Assembly: GCA_029068555.1 (NCBI GenBank)
Contig: JAIECJ010000131.1
Location: forward strand, 1 to 57,735
DNA from: Lachnospiraceae bacterium
GTDB lineage: Bacteria; Bacillota; Clostridia; Lachnospirales; Lachnospiraceae
DNA: 57,735 nucleotides
Reading direction: 5' to 3'
Made by a program: the position numbers and the translations under genes. This document shows positions 43,930-52,164 of this stretch, piece after piece. Under the pieces are notes generated by a model, which did not search any database, was not told the origin of the DNA, and was given only the letters and a program-made list of their open reading frames with translations. Numbering within the stretch: the stretch's first letter is position 1; every line of letters starts with the position of its first letter.

Positions 43930-46604
43930 CAAAATCCTCCTTTTTCCAACAATTCTAAAAGTAATTCCTGCGACTTATCTGCCGCTTTATCATTCACAAG
44001 TACAGAATAATTTGTACCGTAAATTTCATAGCTATAACATGCAAACGTATTTTCCACAAAGGATCCCGGAATATAGATTCCGCCTGAAAATCCTGCCGGA
44101 CTGTCCATATAAATGATTTCACCCTTTTCGTTCATCACATTTTCCTGAAAAGCTGTAAAACGATAAAAATATTTTCCTCTTGACAGGATGGCATTCTTTT
44201 TTGTGTCGTTCCAGATATAACGGTACCCTAGGTAATTCGCAAGCGTCTCTGCCGGAACATAAGATTCACTTCCCTGTCTCTTTGTCTGAAACACAGCGTT
44301 ATCATTACTCTGACAGAGCGTGAAGGCAAGCCCCTCTACAAGTGCCTGTAAGTGTGAGGATTGTACTGCGCCGTTTTCATTTTCTTCTCCTGCTGCCGCA
44401 TCTGCGTTTGCTATTCGTCCTGTTTTCTTGTTAAACTCTCCCAGCGCAATAAGCACGGCAGCCAAATCCTCTTTCGGAATACCAGCCACGATATTACCCT
44501 GCCCGTCTGTCAGGGGGCCTATGCCCAGCACATCTGCAATGATACCCTGCGCGCCCTGCACTGTCATTTCACCCGACAGGCTGGAGTTGACAACACTGTC
44601 AGAAATCGCAGTTTCAATTTTGTCCTGCAAAGCCCGATAATCTCCCACACCTTCCAGCTCTGATTTTGCCAGCAGCTTCTGGTATACTTCCTTCAGCGCC
44701 TTCTGTGCAAGAGGGGATCCTTCCTCAAGCATTGCGACAAGCACACCGATATTACTCTCCATCAGCACAGCTGCCGAGTCCCCCGTGTCCCCGTCCGCCA
44801 GCAGGCTTAATATCTCATTTTTGCTCTTTATGATATTTGCAGCCTGGCTGTTCTCAGATAGACCCATTCTGTTCTCTGCAATCTCTACTTCCAGCCTGCT
44901 TATCTCAACCTGCAATGCCACAGCTGCCGAATCACCGGGGCTGCCCGATTCACCAGAATCCTCTGCCAGTTCTTTTTCCAGTTCTGCCTTTCGCTGTATT
45001 AACTCGTTTAATTGATCTGCAAAATACCCCTCAGCGGAATCTATTTGTGCATCAATATCCGCTATTTGTGCATCAATTTTTTTTGCTGTGTCCAAATCCA
45101 GCTCATCCAGCGCCTGAAGCTTCTGCTGCTGCAAATTGACTTTCTGCTCGTAGATGCCCTCCTCCTCAGTCTGACTGCTGCCATTGCTTCTAATACTGTC
45201 TAGCAGCGTATTCAGCCAGTCAACATATGATGAAACCGCATTCTGATATTCCTCCAGATAGGCATCCGCCTTTACAGACGCCTTAAATTTTGCAGCATCC
45301 TGTATCCGCAGCAAAATGTACTTCTTCGCTTCCTCCCGTTCCAGCCTGTCCACCTTCCCCTGAATGTAAAATTCCAGTTCCCCGCGCGCGGCATTTGCAT
45401 CTGCCATATCCTCCTTCATTCTGCTTTGCAGTGCCGCATGCGAAACATTTTGTGCCACAAGTGTCATATATTCCCCTGAGACACCGCCAGACAACTTTTG
45501 TCCATATGCCACATCTGCGTTGTCTATCAGCTCATTTAACAGGTCTGTTTCCCCTTTCCTGTCTACAATTATCCCATCACTAATATTTTCAAGACACTGT
45601 AATTTCCGGTTTTGTCCGTCACATCCAAAATAATTGCTTTCCATGGCGTTTGTTATCATCTCGCCGGAAAAAGCATACTCCATTTCCGCAATAACAGTAT
45701 CTCCCCTTGCAAGCATATTTCCCTGCGCCGCGCTCATACTCTCGGAAATAGCATTCTGACTATTTCCAATTGCTGTGAGAAGCGTGTCATCAAGATCTAA
45801 GTCCTCATCACCTGACACATTGGAAGCACTATCCTGCAAAGATGCCAGACCACCTTCTACCATTGTGAACACAGCTGCTTTTCTGGAGTTATCAATCTTT
45901 TCCATTACCTTCAGCACCATTTCAGAATCCCTGCTATCCGCCCCGTTAGTCACAAGCTCGTCATAATATCCCTGCAGTGCCTGAAGCTGTCTGTCACACG
46001 CATCCGTTGTGTCTGACGTGACCTGCATGGCAAAAAAATTTTGCACAAGACTTAAGCTGCGCTTTGTAGCTTTTGCCGTACTTCCCGACTCCTTCATTAT
46101 GTCATACTGTAATTTCAGCGGCTCAAGCTCCGGCATATTTTCCAAGTCATATACATTGTATATGTCAAAAACGCACACTTTTGCATTTGTCCGCAAATCG
46201 TAGGTAATCTTGTCAGATCTCGTGTGGTGTGTAAAATAAAGAGCCTGAATCTCCTCTTTGCCAATAATATTTCCCGCCGCGGTAATATCTCTCAAAGAAC
46301 CTGCATCTGTAATCTCAACCCACATTCCTCCGGCAAGCTCTGATTTGTAAAACCTTCTGTCCTGTCCGGACAAAGCAGCAGAATCCATTGCAGCTGCGTA
46401 GATTTCCTCATTCATTGCGTGCAGGTAAATCAGATGGGTTCCGATAATGAGCGTCGAGCTTTCTATTGCATCCGGATCTATATGAACTGCATTATTCTCG
46501 TTAAACAACGCAGCCACAGCCATTTCCAGATGCCGCATGGATGCCAGACAGACCAGTGTGAAAAGCAACGCAGCCAGTCTGAGCTTTGTATGTTTTGTTG
46601 TCAT
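43929..46604 (-). CDS. exported coiled-coil protein with copper amine oxidase-like C-terminal domain
   Basis: An 891-residue protein. The N-terminal signal or anchor is at residues about 8-33 (LRLAALLFTLVCLASMRHLE). The middle, roughly 400-560, is heptad-rich (LDLDTAKKIDAQIADIDAQI then DSAEGYFADQL). The C-terminal 140 residues have a Cu_amine_oxidN1-like pattern (SYVPAETLANYLGYRYIWND), which is linked to cell-wall proteins in Firmicutes. Function is unknown. Its place in the CIS operon, coupled to DUF4280, suggests a wall-spanning or anchoring part; this is inference. Confidence 0.72.
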   Translation of the reverse strand: MTTKHTKLRLAALLFTLVCLASMRHLEMAVAALFNENNAVHIDPDAIESSTLIIGTHLIYLHAMNEEIYAAAMDSAALSGQDRRFYKSELAGGMWVEITDAGSLRDITAAGNIIGKEEIQALYFTHHTRSDKITYDLRTNAKVCVFDIYNVYDLENMPELEPLKLQYDIMKESGSTAKATKRSLSLVQNFFAMQVTSDTTDACDRQLQALQGYYDELVTNGADSRDSEMVLKVMEKIDNSRKAAVFTMVEGGLASLQDSASNVSGDEDLDLDDTLLTAIGNSQNAISESMSAAQGNMLARGDTVIAEMEYAFSGEMITNAMESNYFGCDGQNRKLQCLENISDGIIVDRKGETDLLNELIDNADVAYGQKLSGGVSGEYMTLVAQNVSHAALQSRMKEDMADANAARGELEFYIQGKVDRLEREEAKKYILLRIQDAAKFKASVKADAYLEEYQNAVSSYVDWLNTLLDSIRSNGSSQTEEEGIYEQKVNLQQQKLQALDELDLDTAKKIDAQIADIDAQIDSAEGYFADQLNELIQRKAELEKELAEDSGESGSPGDSAAVALQVEISRLEVEIAENRMGLSENSQAANIIKSKNEILSLLADGDTGDSAAVLMESNIGVLVAMLEEGSPLAQKALKEVYQKLLAKSELEGVGDYRALQDKIETAISDSVVNSSLSGEMTVQGAQGIIADVLGIGPLTDGQGNIVAGIPKEDLAAVLIALGEFNKKTGRIANADAAAGEENENGAVQSSHLQALVEGLAFTLCQSNDNAVFQTKRQGSESYVPAETLANYLGYRYIWNDTKKNAILSRGKYFYRFTAFQENVMNEKGEIIYMDSPAGFSGGIYIPGSFVENTFACYSYEIYGTNYSVLVNDKAADKSQELLLELLEKGGF

Positions 46605-46648
46605 GTTTTCTCCTCTGTGTGCTTATTGAACCAGACGTATAAGGAAAA

Positions 46649-48724
46649 TCATTCCCGTTGTATATATACTTCTATCGTGCCTGTTGCAGTATTAAAACTC
46701 CCTTTGTACAGAAGCGTTTCCGACTTGTCGTAAAACACTGCCTGTACCTTGGACAAATCTCCTGCAAGCAGAGACAGATATCGGCTCTCCCTGTCAATTT
46801 CCGTAAGCTCTTTTCCCCAGGTGTCTCCGGCAAGCACATTTCCGGCCTCGTCCTCCAGTCGGTAATACGCTATGGGCTCCGCATTTTGCGGTGTTATGAA
46901 AAGCGTCGCCATTCCAGTGCTGCTGTCCATACCGCAGCTATATGACGCTACCGTTTTTACCGTATTCGCCTGTACCAGTATATAGCCACCCTTGATATCC
47001 ACTTTATCCTGATAAACAGAAGCATCTATTTCACATATATCAACTCGTTTTCCATCATTATACAGGTAAAGTTTCACACTTTCTGTCCGGTCAAGATCCA
47101 GCGCCAAATGCTCCAGATAATCTGCTGTTTTGGTTCGCTCTCCAACCTGTTCCCCGTTTACATATAGTTCAAAATGTGTAATGTCAATGGAAAAGTCCTC
47201 GGGAATGCTCACTCCCAGTCTGAAAAGATTGTCCTCCACCGCATACTCAATATAATAATATGCCTCTCCTTTTATCTCATCTGCGAGAAAACTATTTCCA
47301 CCCGATGCAGCCGTCATATTAATGTCTGTACCCTCAAGGTATGCCGTAATGCCGCCACAAGTCAATCTGTCATAAGCATACAGTAAGCTACTGTACTCTC
47401 CCAGAAGTTCCAGCCTTGCAAGCTGCTGCTGCTCATATTCCTCCTGCATATCGGACAGCTCCTCATATGTAAGCACCCCAATCCTGTTGAGCTGCAGACT
47501 CTTATCCAAATCCTTTTCCAGCGCGTCACATGCCCGAACGGCATCCGAATACGCAAGCTTTGTTGTCTTTACCGTCTCAAAATTATCTTTAACGGCCTGT
47601 GTCAGCTCCTCCTGTGCAGACTTTTTTTCGCGAACAGCATCCGCATACTCCAGTGCACCAGAATACAGAGCATATGGGTCATCCTCCACATATCGGGAAC
47701 CTGCCACTGCCCCCTTAAACCACTCTTTGTTTATTTTGATAAACAGTATCCGTATGTGTCCATCCCACGGCTCGTCGATATTCTTAAGCATCTGGTTGTA
47801 ATCCTTTTTAAACGCAGAACTGTCAATTGTGATGCCTTGCAGCGCCTGCTGGATGTATGGTTCAATTCCATTCATTTTGCTCCCATACTGGTTCCGCATC
47901 ATACTTTTCATCATATTCAGACTCTCAAGGGACAATGATGTCTCAAGTTTTGTCTCATAAAACTGCTGGTCATTGTCAAGTGTATAGTCGACAAGCTGTT
48001 CCAAAATACTTCTTGGAATTTCTGCCTCGACAAAAGGATTTTGAAATAGATAACCGGACGTGACATCGAGGTTGATCAGCTTTGACAGCTGGCTTTTTTT
48101 TGCCTCAAAGGTCCGCATCTGCAATGCAAGATCCGTTGTCAACCGGCTTATTTTCTGCTGCATCTTATCAATATCAGCCTGATCCGCCTCGCCCAAAGCC
48201 AGCTTAATCATGTTATTCTGTAATATCTTTTTTGCCTTTTCCTGACTTTCTTCATAGAAACCTATTTTTTCCTGACAGATATAAGTCTCCACATATACAA
48301 GCGATACGCGCTCCCTGCTCGCCAGCTTTTCGTCGTTGAGCTGATGCTTTAGCCCATTTATTGCACAAGTTATCTGCAGCGGCTTATACTGCCATTCATA
48401 CTCATCATCCAGCGTCGGCTTTTCTGGGAATTTAAAGGAAAGAAGCGGCGTCCAGCGGAATGTCGACATATTTTTTTTCTTCATTTTTATGGATTTGACC
48501 GCCGTTGCATATTTTATTTCCTGTATCTCTATTTTATTTAATATTTTTCTGTATTGTGCCGAGTTGGAAATTGCCATATCCTGTGCTTTTGTGAGTGATA
48601 TCTTTTTTTGCGCCGCCTGCACCGGAGCGCTTATCAGGCTGGAAGCCAAAACAGACTGGAAAAATACTGCCGCAAACAGCAAGTATATAATTTTATTTTG
48701 TTTTTTTGAGCTGCTACTGTACAA
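46649..48724 (-). CDS. TolC-like exported helical protein
   Basis: A 691-residue protein. The signal peptide IIYLLFAAVFFQSVLASSLI then SAPVQAAQ is clear. Residues 40-450 are long paired helices in the style of TolC/outer-membrane factor proteins (ISLTKAQDMAISNSAQYRKI; later TKLAYSDAVRACDALEKDLD then RIGVLTYEELSDMQEEYEQQ). A beta-rich C-terminal domain follows. A Gram-positive cell has no outer membrane, so the fold may span the wall here. The start is TTG with GGAGG 8 nt upstream. Unusual in a CIS operon. Confidence 0.72.
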   Translation of the reverse strand: MYSSSSKKQNKIIYLLFAAVFFQSVLASSLISAPVQAAQKKISLTKAQDMAISNSAQYRKILNKIEIQEIKYATAVKSIKMKKKNMSTFRWTPLLSFKFPEKPTLDDEYEWQYKPLQITCAINGLKHQLNDEKLASRERVSLVYVETYICQEKIGFYEESQEKAKKILQNNMIKLALGEADQADIDKMQQKISRLTTDLALQMRTFEAKKSQLSKLINLDVTSGYLFQNPFVEAEIPRSILEQLVDYTLDNDQQFYETKLETSLSLESLNMMKSMMRNQYGSKMNGIEPYIQQALQGITIDSSAFKKDYNQMLKNIDEPWDGHIRILFIKINKEWFKGAVAGSRYVEDDPYALYSGALEYADAVREKKSAQEELTQAVKDNFETVKTTKLAYSDAVRACDALEKDLDKSLQLNRIGVLTYEELSDMQEEYEQQQLARLELLGEYSSLLYAYDRLTCGGITAYLEGTDINMTAASGGNSFLADEIKGEAYYYIEYAVEDNLFRLGVSIPEDFSIDITHFELYVNGEQVGERTKTADYLEHLALDLDRTESVKLYLYNDGKRVDICEIDASVYQDKVDIKGGYILVQANTVKTVASYSCGMDSSTGMATLFITPQNAEPIAYYRLEDEAGNVLAGDTWGKELTEIDRESRYLSLLAGDLSKVQAVFYDKSETLLYKGSFNTATGTIEVYIQRE

Positions 48725-48748
48725 ACGATTGTCCTCCTCAATTTGTGA

Positions 48749-49879
48749 CTATTCTATCCGGTAGAAATCAAAGCCTTTCTCTTTGTCCTTACAAAAAAAC
48801 GTATACAAAACGCCCTCACTTTCATAAACATAGATGTAGGCCTGATATTCCCTGTCAAAACCACTAACTTCCTTTACATCATCATAGACCGAATTTACCT
48901 GATATCCGGCTTTCCCATAAAGAACATCACTTCCGGTTAGTCCGCACATCGTATTTAACGCAATCTCATCCTCCGCGTCCAGAAACGTGTTTCCCTCATA
49001 CACAGGACTTCCAAAAAACCCATGAAGCTGCGCAATATCGCTTAACAGCTCCCCATTCAGACAAATATCCGTCTGAAGAACATACACTCCTGAAACCAGA
49101 AATGTTCCCTCAAGCGTGTTGCTCCTGTCAGCTCCAAAATATATCGCATCAATATCTTTCATATACACGCAGTATGTATCTTCACCCATATAGATTTCCT
49201 TGGCGCCATTATACTTTGCTGCAATCTCTGATGTACTTCTTCCGATAAGTTCCTGATACAAAATCCGGTCATGTCTGAAACTGCCACTGTAAATTTGCTG
49301 CTGTGCTGTATCATACAGTGTCCCTTCCCCCTCCATAAAACCCTGGTTAAAATTTCCCTCATACCACAGCATTCCATTTTCCCGATACAGTTTTCCCGCA
49401 CCACAGTAGCGGTTATTCTGAAACGCCCCCTCATACACAAGCTGTGCATTATCAGAATAATATTTTCCCGTACCGTTATATGCATTGGCATCAAAATCCC
49501 CTTCGTAAACCACATTTCCCTGAATCCCATACAGCGTTCCTTTTCCCTTTACAATTCCACGCTCTACATCCCCTACATACGCCGTGTAACCGGACTTCCC
49601 AAGAATCCGGACTTTTCCTGTGACAAATTTCAGGGACAGCGAATTATACTTATAAGACTTCACTGCATTTTCTCCGTGAAGCTTATCAGGCTTCGAGCTC
49701 CATATCAGTGAGAGGCAAAATACGCTGATAACCGCAGCGACAGCCCAGGCCAGCTTTCTGCTGACAGACCAACGGAGAAAAACATAATAATCATCTTGGT
49801 TTTTTGGTCTGATGTCAAAGAAACGGACAAATAGATTTTTTATGCACCTCATTACATTCAAGAGAATCTCCCCTCTCAT
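48749..49879 (-). CDS. membrane-anchored MORN-repeat protein
   Basis: A 376-residue protein. One TM segment lies near residues 37-58 (LAWAVAAVISVFCLSLIWSS). MORN-type repeats follow: VYEGDFDANAYNGTGKYYSD, VYEGAFQNNRYCGAGKLYRE, WYEGNFNQGFMEGEGTLYDT. The C-terminal half is unclassified. MORN repeats mediate protein or lipid contact. The start is uncertain: the first ATG has a weak site, whereas GGGGAG stands 6 nt before an in-frame TTG and somewhat before a later ATG. Confidence 0.82.
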   Translation of the reverse strand: MRGEILLNVMRCIKNLFVRFFDIRPKNQDDYYVFLRWSVSRKLAWAVAAVISVFCLSLIWSSKPDKLHGENAVKSYKYNSLSLKFVTGKVRILGKSGYTAYVGDVERGIVKGKGTLYGIQGNVVYEGDFDANAYNGTGKYYSDNAQLVYEGAFQNNRYCGAGKLYRENGMLWYEGNFNQGFMEGEGTLYDTAQQQIYSGSFRHDRILYQELIGRSTSEIAAKYNGAKEIYMGEDTYCVYMKDIDAIYFGADRSNTLEGTFLVSGVYVLQTDICLNGELLSDIAQLHGFFGSPVYEGNTFLDAEDEIALNTMCGLTGSDVLYGKAGYQVNSVYDDVKEVSGFDREYQAYIYVYESEGVLYTFFCKDKEKGFDFYRIE

Positions 49880-49890
49880 TTTTTCTGTGC

Positions 49891-51276
49891 TTATCGAAAT
49901 AATTCATGCCCTTCATGCAGGCTGTCCTCACTGTTAAAACGCTCCTCACAAGCAAACACATACCATCTTGCAATTCCGTCTTCCGGACACTCCTCCAAAA
50001 TATCTGCAAAAGTACTTCTCGCAAGATATAAATCGTTATCGTAGTATAACTGCAGTGCGCGCTCGAATTTCTCTTTATTTTTTAGCTTTCCTGCCTTCTG
50101 AGACTGCGGACAGGCATCCAGAATTTCGTGCAGTCGGAAAGTAATCTTACCATCACCAGACGTCACATAACCGATGAAGCGCCCCTGCAAATGTTCCCCT
50201 GCATGCTGCCATGTGCTCTCTGTCACAACAATCCTCGTTCCGCCTGCCTTCAGCTCATCAATATACTGATTCAACGTCTCCATCTCAAGCGATGTCACAT
50301 ACGGATATACCTGTCTGCTCCCTCCTGCCAGTCCACAGCTAAACTCGGAGGTGTGCAGCAGTATAAAAGGCGTTGTATTGTATTCGTCCTCAGTCTGTGC
50401 GGCCAATGCCTCCATACAATCAATGCTGTACCTTACCGCTGCCAGCGCACTCTGCCCCTGAAAGACCACCTTTACATTCTCCAGATTACTGCCATTTTGC
50501 AGGAATATCGCCTTGTCTGATTCCCTCTGTGAAAATAGCACCTCCATAAGCCGGTTCACATACCGCACATATTTTTTCTGGAGCGCTCCTGTCAGCAGCA
50601 CATTCCTGTCAATCATGGCAAGAATACCAAGTGTGGCAACAATCTGCACCGTATCCCCCAGCTCGATATCCTGCAATTTTTCTTTCTCAAAAAGCTGTTC
50701 AAAATTTCTTGGTGTATACTCATACAAATACGCAGTTTCCTTAAAGTGCCGGTATTTCTGAATGCGCAGATTTGTGCACATCCGTTCCAAAGCTGCCCAC
50801 ATCGCCCCAAATTCATTGTCAGGTATCTTTTTATATACACCGACATGATAAGGTGTAATGTCATACTCTCCTCTTGATACCTTATCCATATCAGAAACCA
50901 GGCGCCCCATGCTCTCCCATTGATATGCCAGAAAAACCCTGATTATATGCATAGTCAGCAGCCATCCTGCGAACACTGCAAATATTAGTATTTTAAAATT
51001 TTCCAAATTCTGTAACTGTCTGCGGACGACTGCCATCATCACAATCATCCACACTCCGCTGACACCTGCCAGTATCGTCATAGTCTGGTATAACAGCTTC
51101 TTCTTCATCCATACCAGCTGTACCCAGAGTTCCAGCAGCGTCCAGACTGCGATATATGCCAGTGTAAAGACAGGCAGCGTAACCGCTGAACAAAAACTGT
51201 GAAAATGCGTCCAGGCTCCGCCCGCAACTGAAACTATGTAAATGACGACTGCCAAAAGAATCCTACGTTTCACCAA
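49891..51276 (-). CDS. membrane protein with HAMP-like region and degenerate class III cyclase domain
   Basis: A protein of about 461 residues. Four hydrophobic segments lie in the first 130 residues, then a HAMP-like linker (QWESMGRLVSDMDKVSRGEY), then a domain following the class III cyclase plan: VATLGILAMIDRNVL, VKVVFQGQSALAAVRYSIDC, LLHTSEFSCGLAGGSRQVYP, FIGYVTSGDGKITFRLHEIL. Both metal-binding aspartates (usually in FxDIxGFT and the GDG hairpin) are absent, so it is probably a pseudo-cyclase. A TPR-like tail ends the protein. The start is TTG or the next GTG behind AAGGAG. Confidence 0.75.
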   Translation of the reverse strand: MVKRRILLAVVIYIVSVAGGAWTHFHSFCSAVTLPVFTLAYIAVWTLLELWVQLVWMKKKLLYQTMTILAGVSGVWMIVMMAVVRRQLQNLENFKILIFAVFAGWLLTMHIIRVFLAYQWESMGRLVSDMDKVSRGEYDITPYHVGVYKKIPDNEFGAMWAALERMCTNLRIQKYRHFKETAYLYEYTPRNFEQLFEKEKLQDIELGDTVQIVATLGILAMIDRNVLLTGALQKKYVRYVNRLMEVLFSQRESDKAIFLQNGSNLENVKVVFQGQSALAAVRYSIDCMEALAAQTEDEYNTTPFILLHTSEFSCGLAGGSRQVYPYVTSLEMETLNQYIDELKAGGTRIVVTESTWQHAGEHLQGRFIGYVTSGDGKITFRLHEILDACPQSQKAGKLKNKEKFERALQLYYDNDLYLARSTFADILEECPEDGIARWYVFACEERFNSEDSLHEGHELFR

Positions 51277-51291
51277 CTTTTCTCCTTTTCT

Positions 51292-52164
51292 TCATTGCAC
51301 CAGCGATTCTGTCCCAATCCTCTCCAATGGGCCTCCAAACAGCTTCCAAAACGATAATTCCCCCAAAAACAGATGCCCGGCAGCCAGAAAAATGACAATG
51401 CAGACCAGCACAATGCACCCACAGGCTAACAGTCTGTATATACTGTCCTGTTTTAATGCTGCAATTTTTTTCAGCGTTTCAAATTTCTTCAGCACCGCAA
51501 TTCTTTTGTCACGCGTTTCGTCCAATTTGCTTATCAGCTTTATGTCCCTGTATAACTGCATCCATTCGTGATACTCTTTTCTAACCAGCTTTTTATTGAG
51601 AAGAACAGCTGCCTGAGCGGAAAACGAAGAAATTGTATTTGCTTTATACTCAAGACAACTCAATTCCATAAACAGTTTTGCACAATCTGTCACATTGTCC
51701 TGCTCACAGACAGAATCATCATAATCGGATAAATCCACGAAAAATCCGAAATATACTGCCCCATCCGGTTGTATATTCACTTGTCCCTGATTCAATATCA
51801 GATTCAGCACAGCGTCGGGAATCCCCGAAGTTATGCATTTCGCAGTAAGTTCAAGCCAAATCTGCCGATGAACACAACCAGCATTCTGAATCGTGCCCAG
51901 ATAATACCGCAACAGGGGTCTTTCCTGAAAATAAGGAAACACAAACCCCGCCTTTTCACCTAGCATAAATATTTCCTCACACAGATCCCCAATATTTCCT
52001 ATCAGTGATTTTGCGACTCTGCGATCCTTTACAATCCACACGGTCTTACTAAGTGCCGCCGGCTCTTTGCTATTCCGGCACACAAACACATCATTTGCCT
52101 TTCCTGTAAAGACTTCCCTTATTACTCTGTAATCGTTTTTTCCTGTACTAAAATACCCGGTCAT
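51292..52164 (-). CDS. pseudokinase-like protein with C-terminal membrane anchor
   Basis: A 290-residue protein. The N-terminal 200 residues follow the protein-kinase strand-helix plan (YRVIREVFTGKANDVFVC; then SGIPDAVLNLILNQGQVNIQ then GAVYFGFFVDLSDYDDS where HRD and DFG would be) but lack the catalytic residues, so it is a pseudokinase candidate. A TM segment lies near residues 245-268 (LLACGCIVLVCIVIFLAAGH). The layout is comparable to EssB of type VII secretion, by analogy only. It overlaps the upstream gene by ATGA. Confidence 0.6.
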   Translation of the reverse strand: MTGYFSTGKNDYRVIREVFTGKANDVFVCRNSKEPAALSKTVWIVKDRRVAKSLIGNIGDLCEEIFMLGEKAGFVFPYFQERPLLRYYLGTIQNAGCVHRQIWLELTAKCITSGIPDAVLNLILNQGQVNIQPDGAVYFGFFVDLSDYDDSVCEQDNVTDCAKLFMELSCLEYKANTISSFSAQAAVLLNKKLVRKEYHEWMQLYRDIKLISKLDETRDKRIAVLKKFETLKKIAALKQDSIYRLLACGCIVLVCIVIFLAAGHLFLGELSFWKLFGGPLERIGTESLVQ

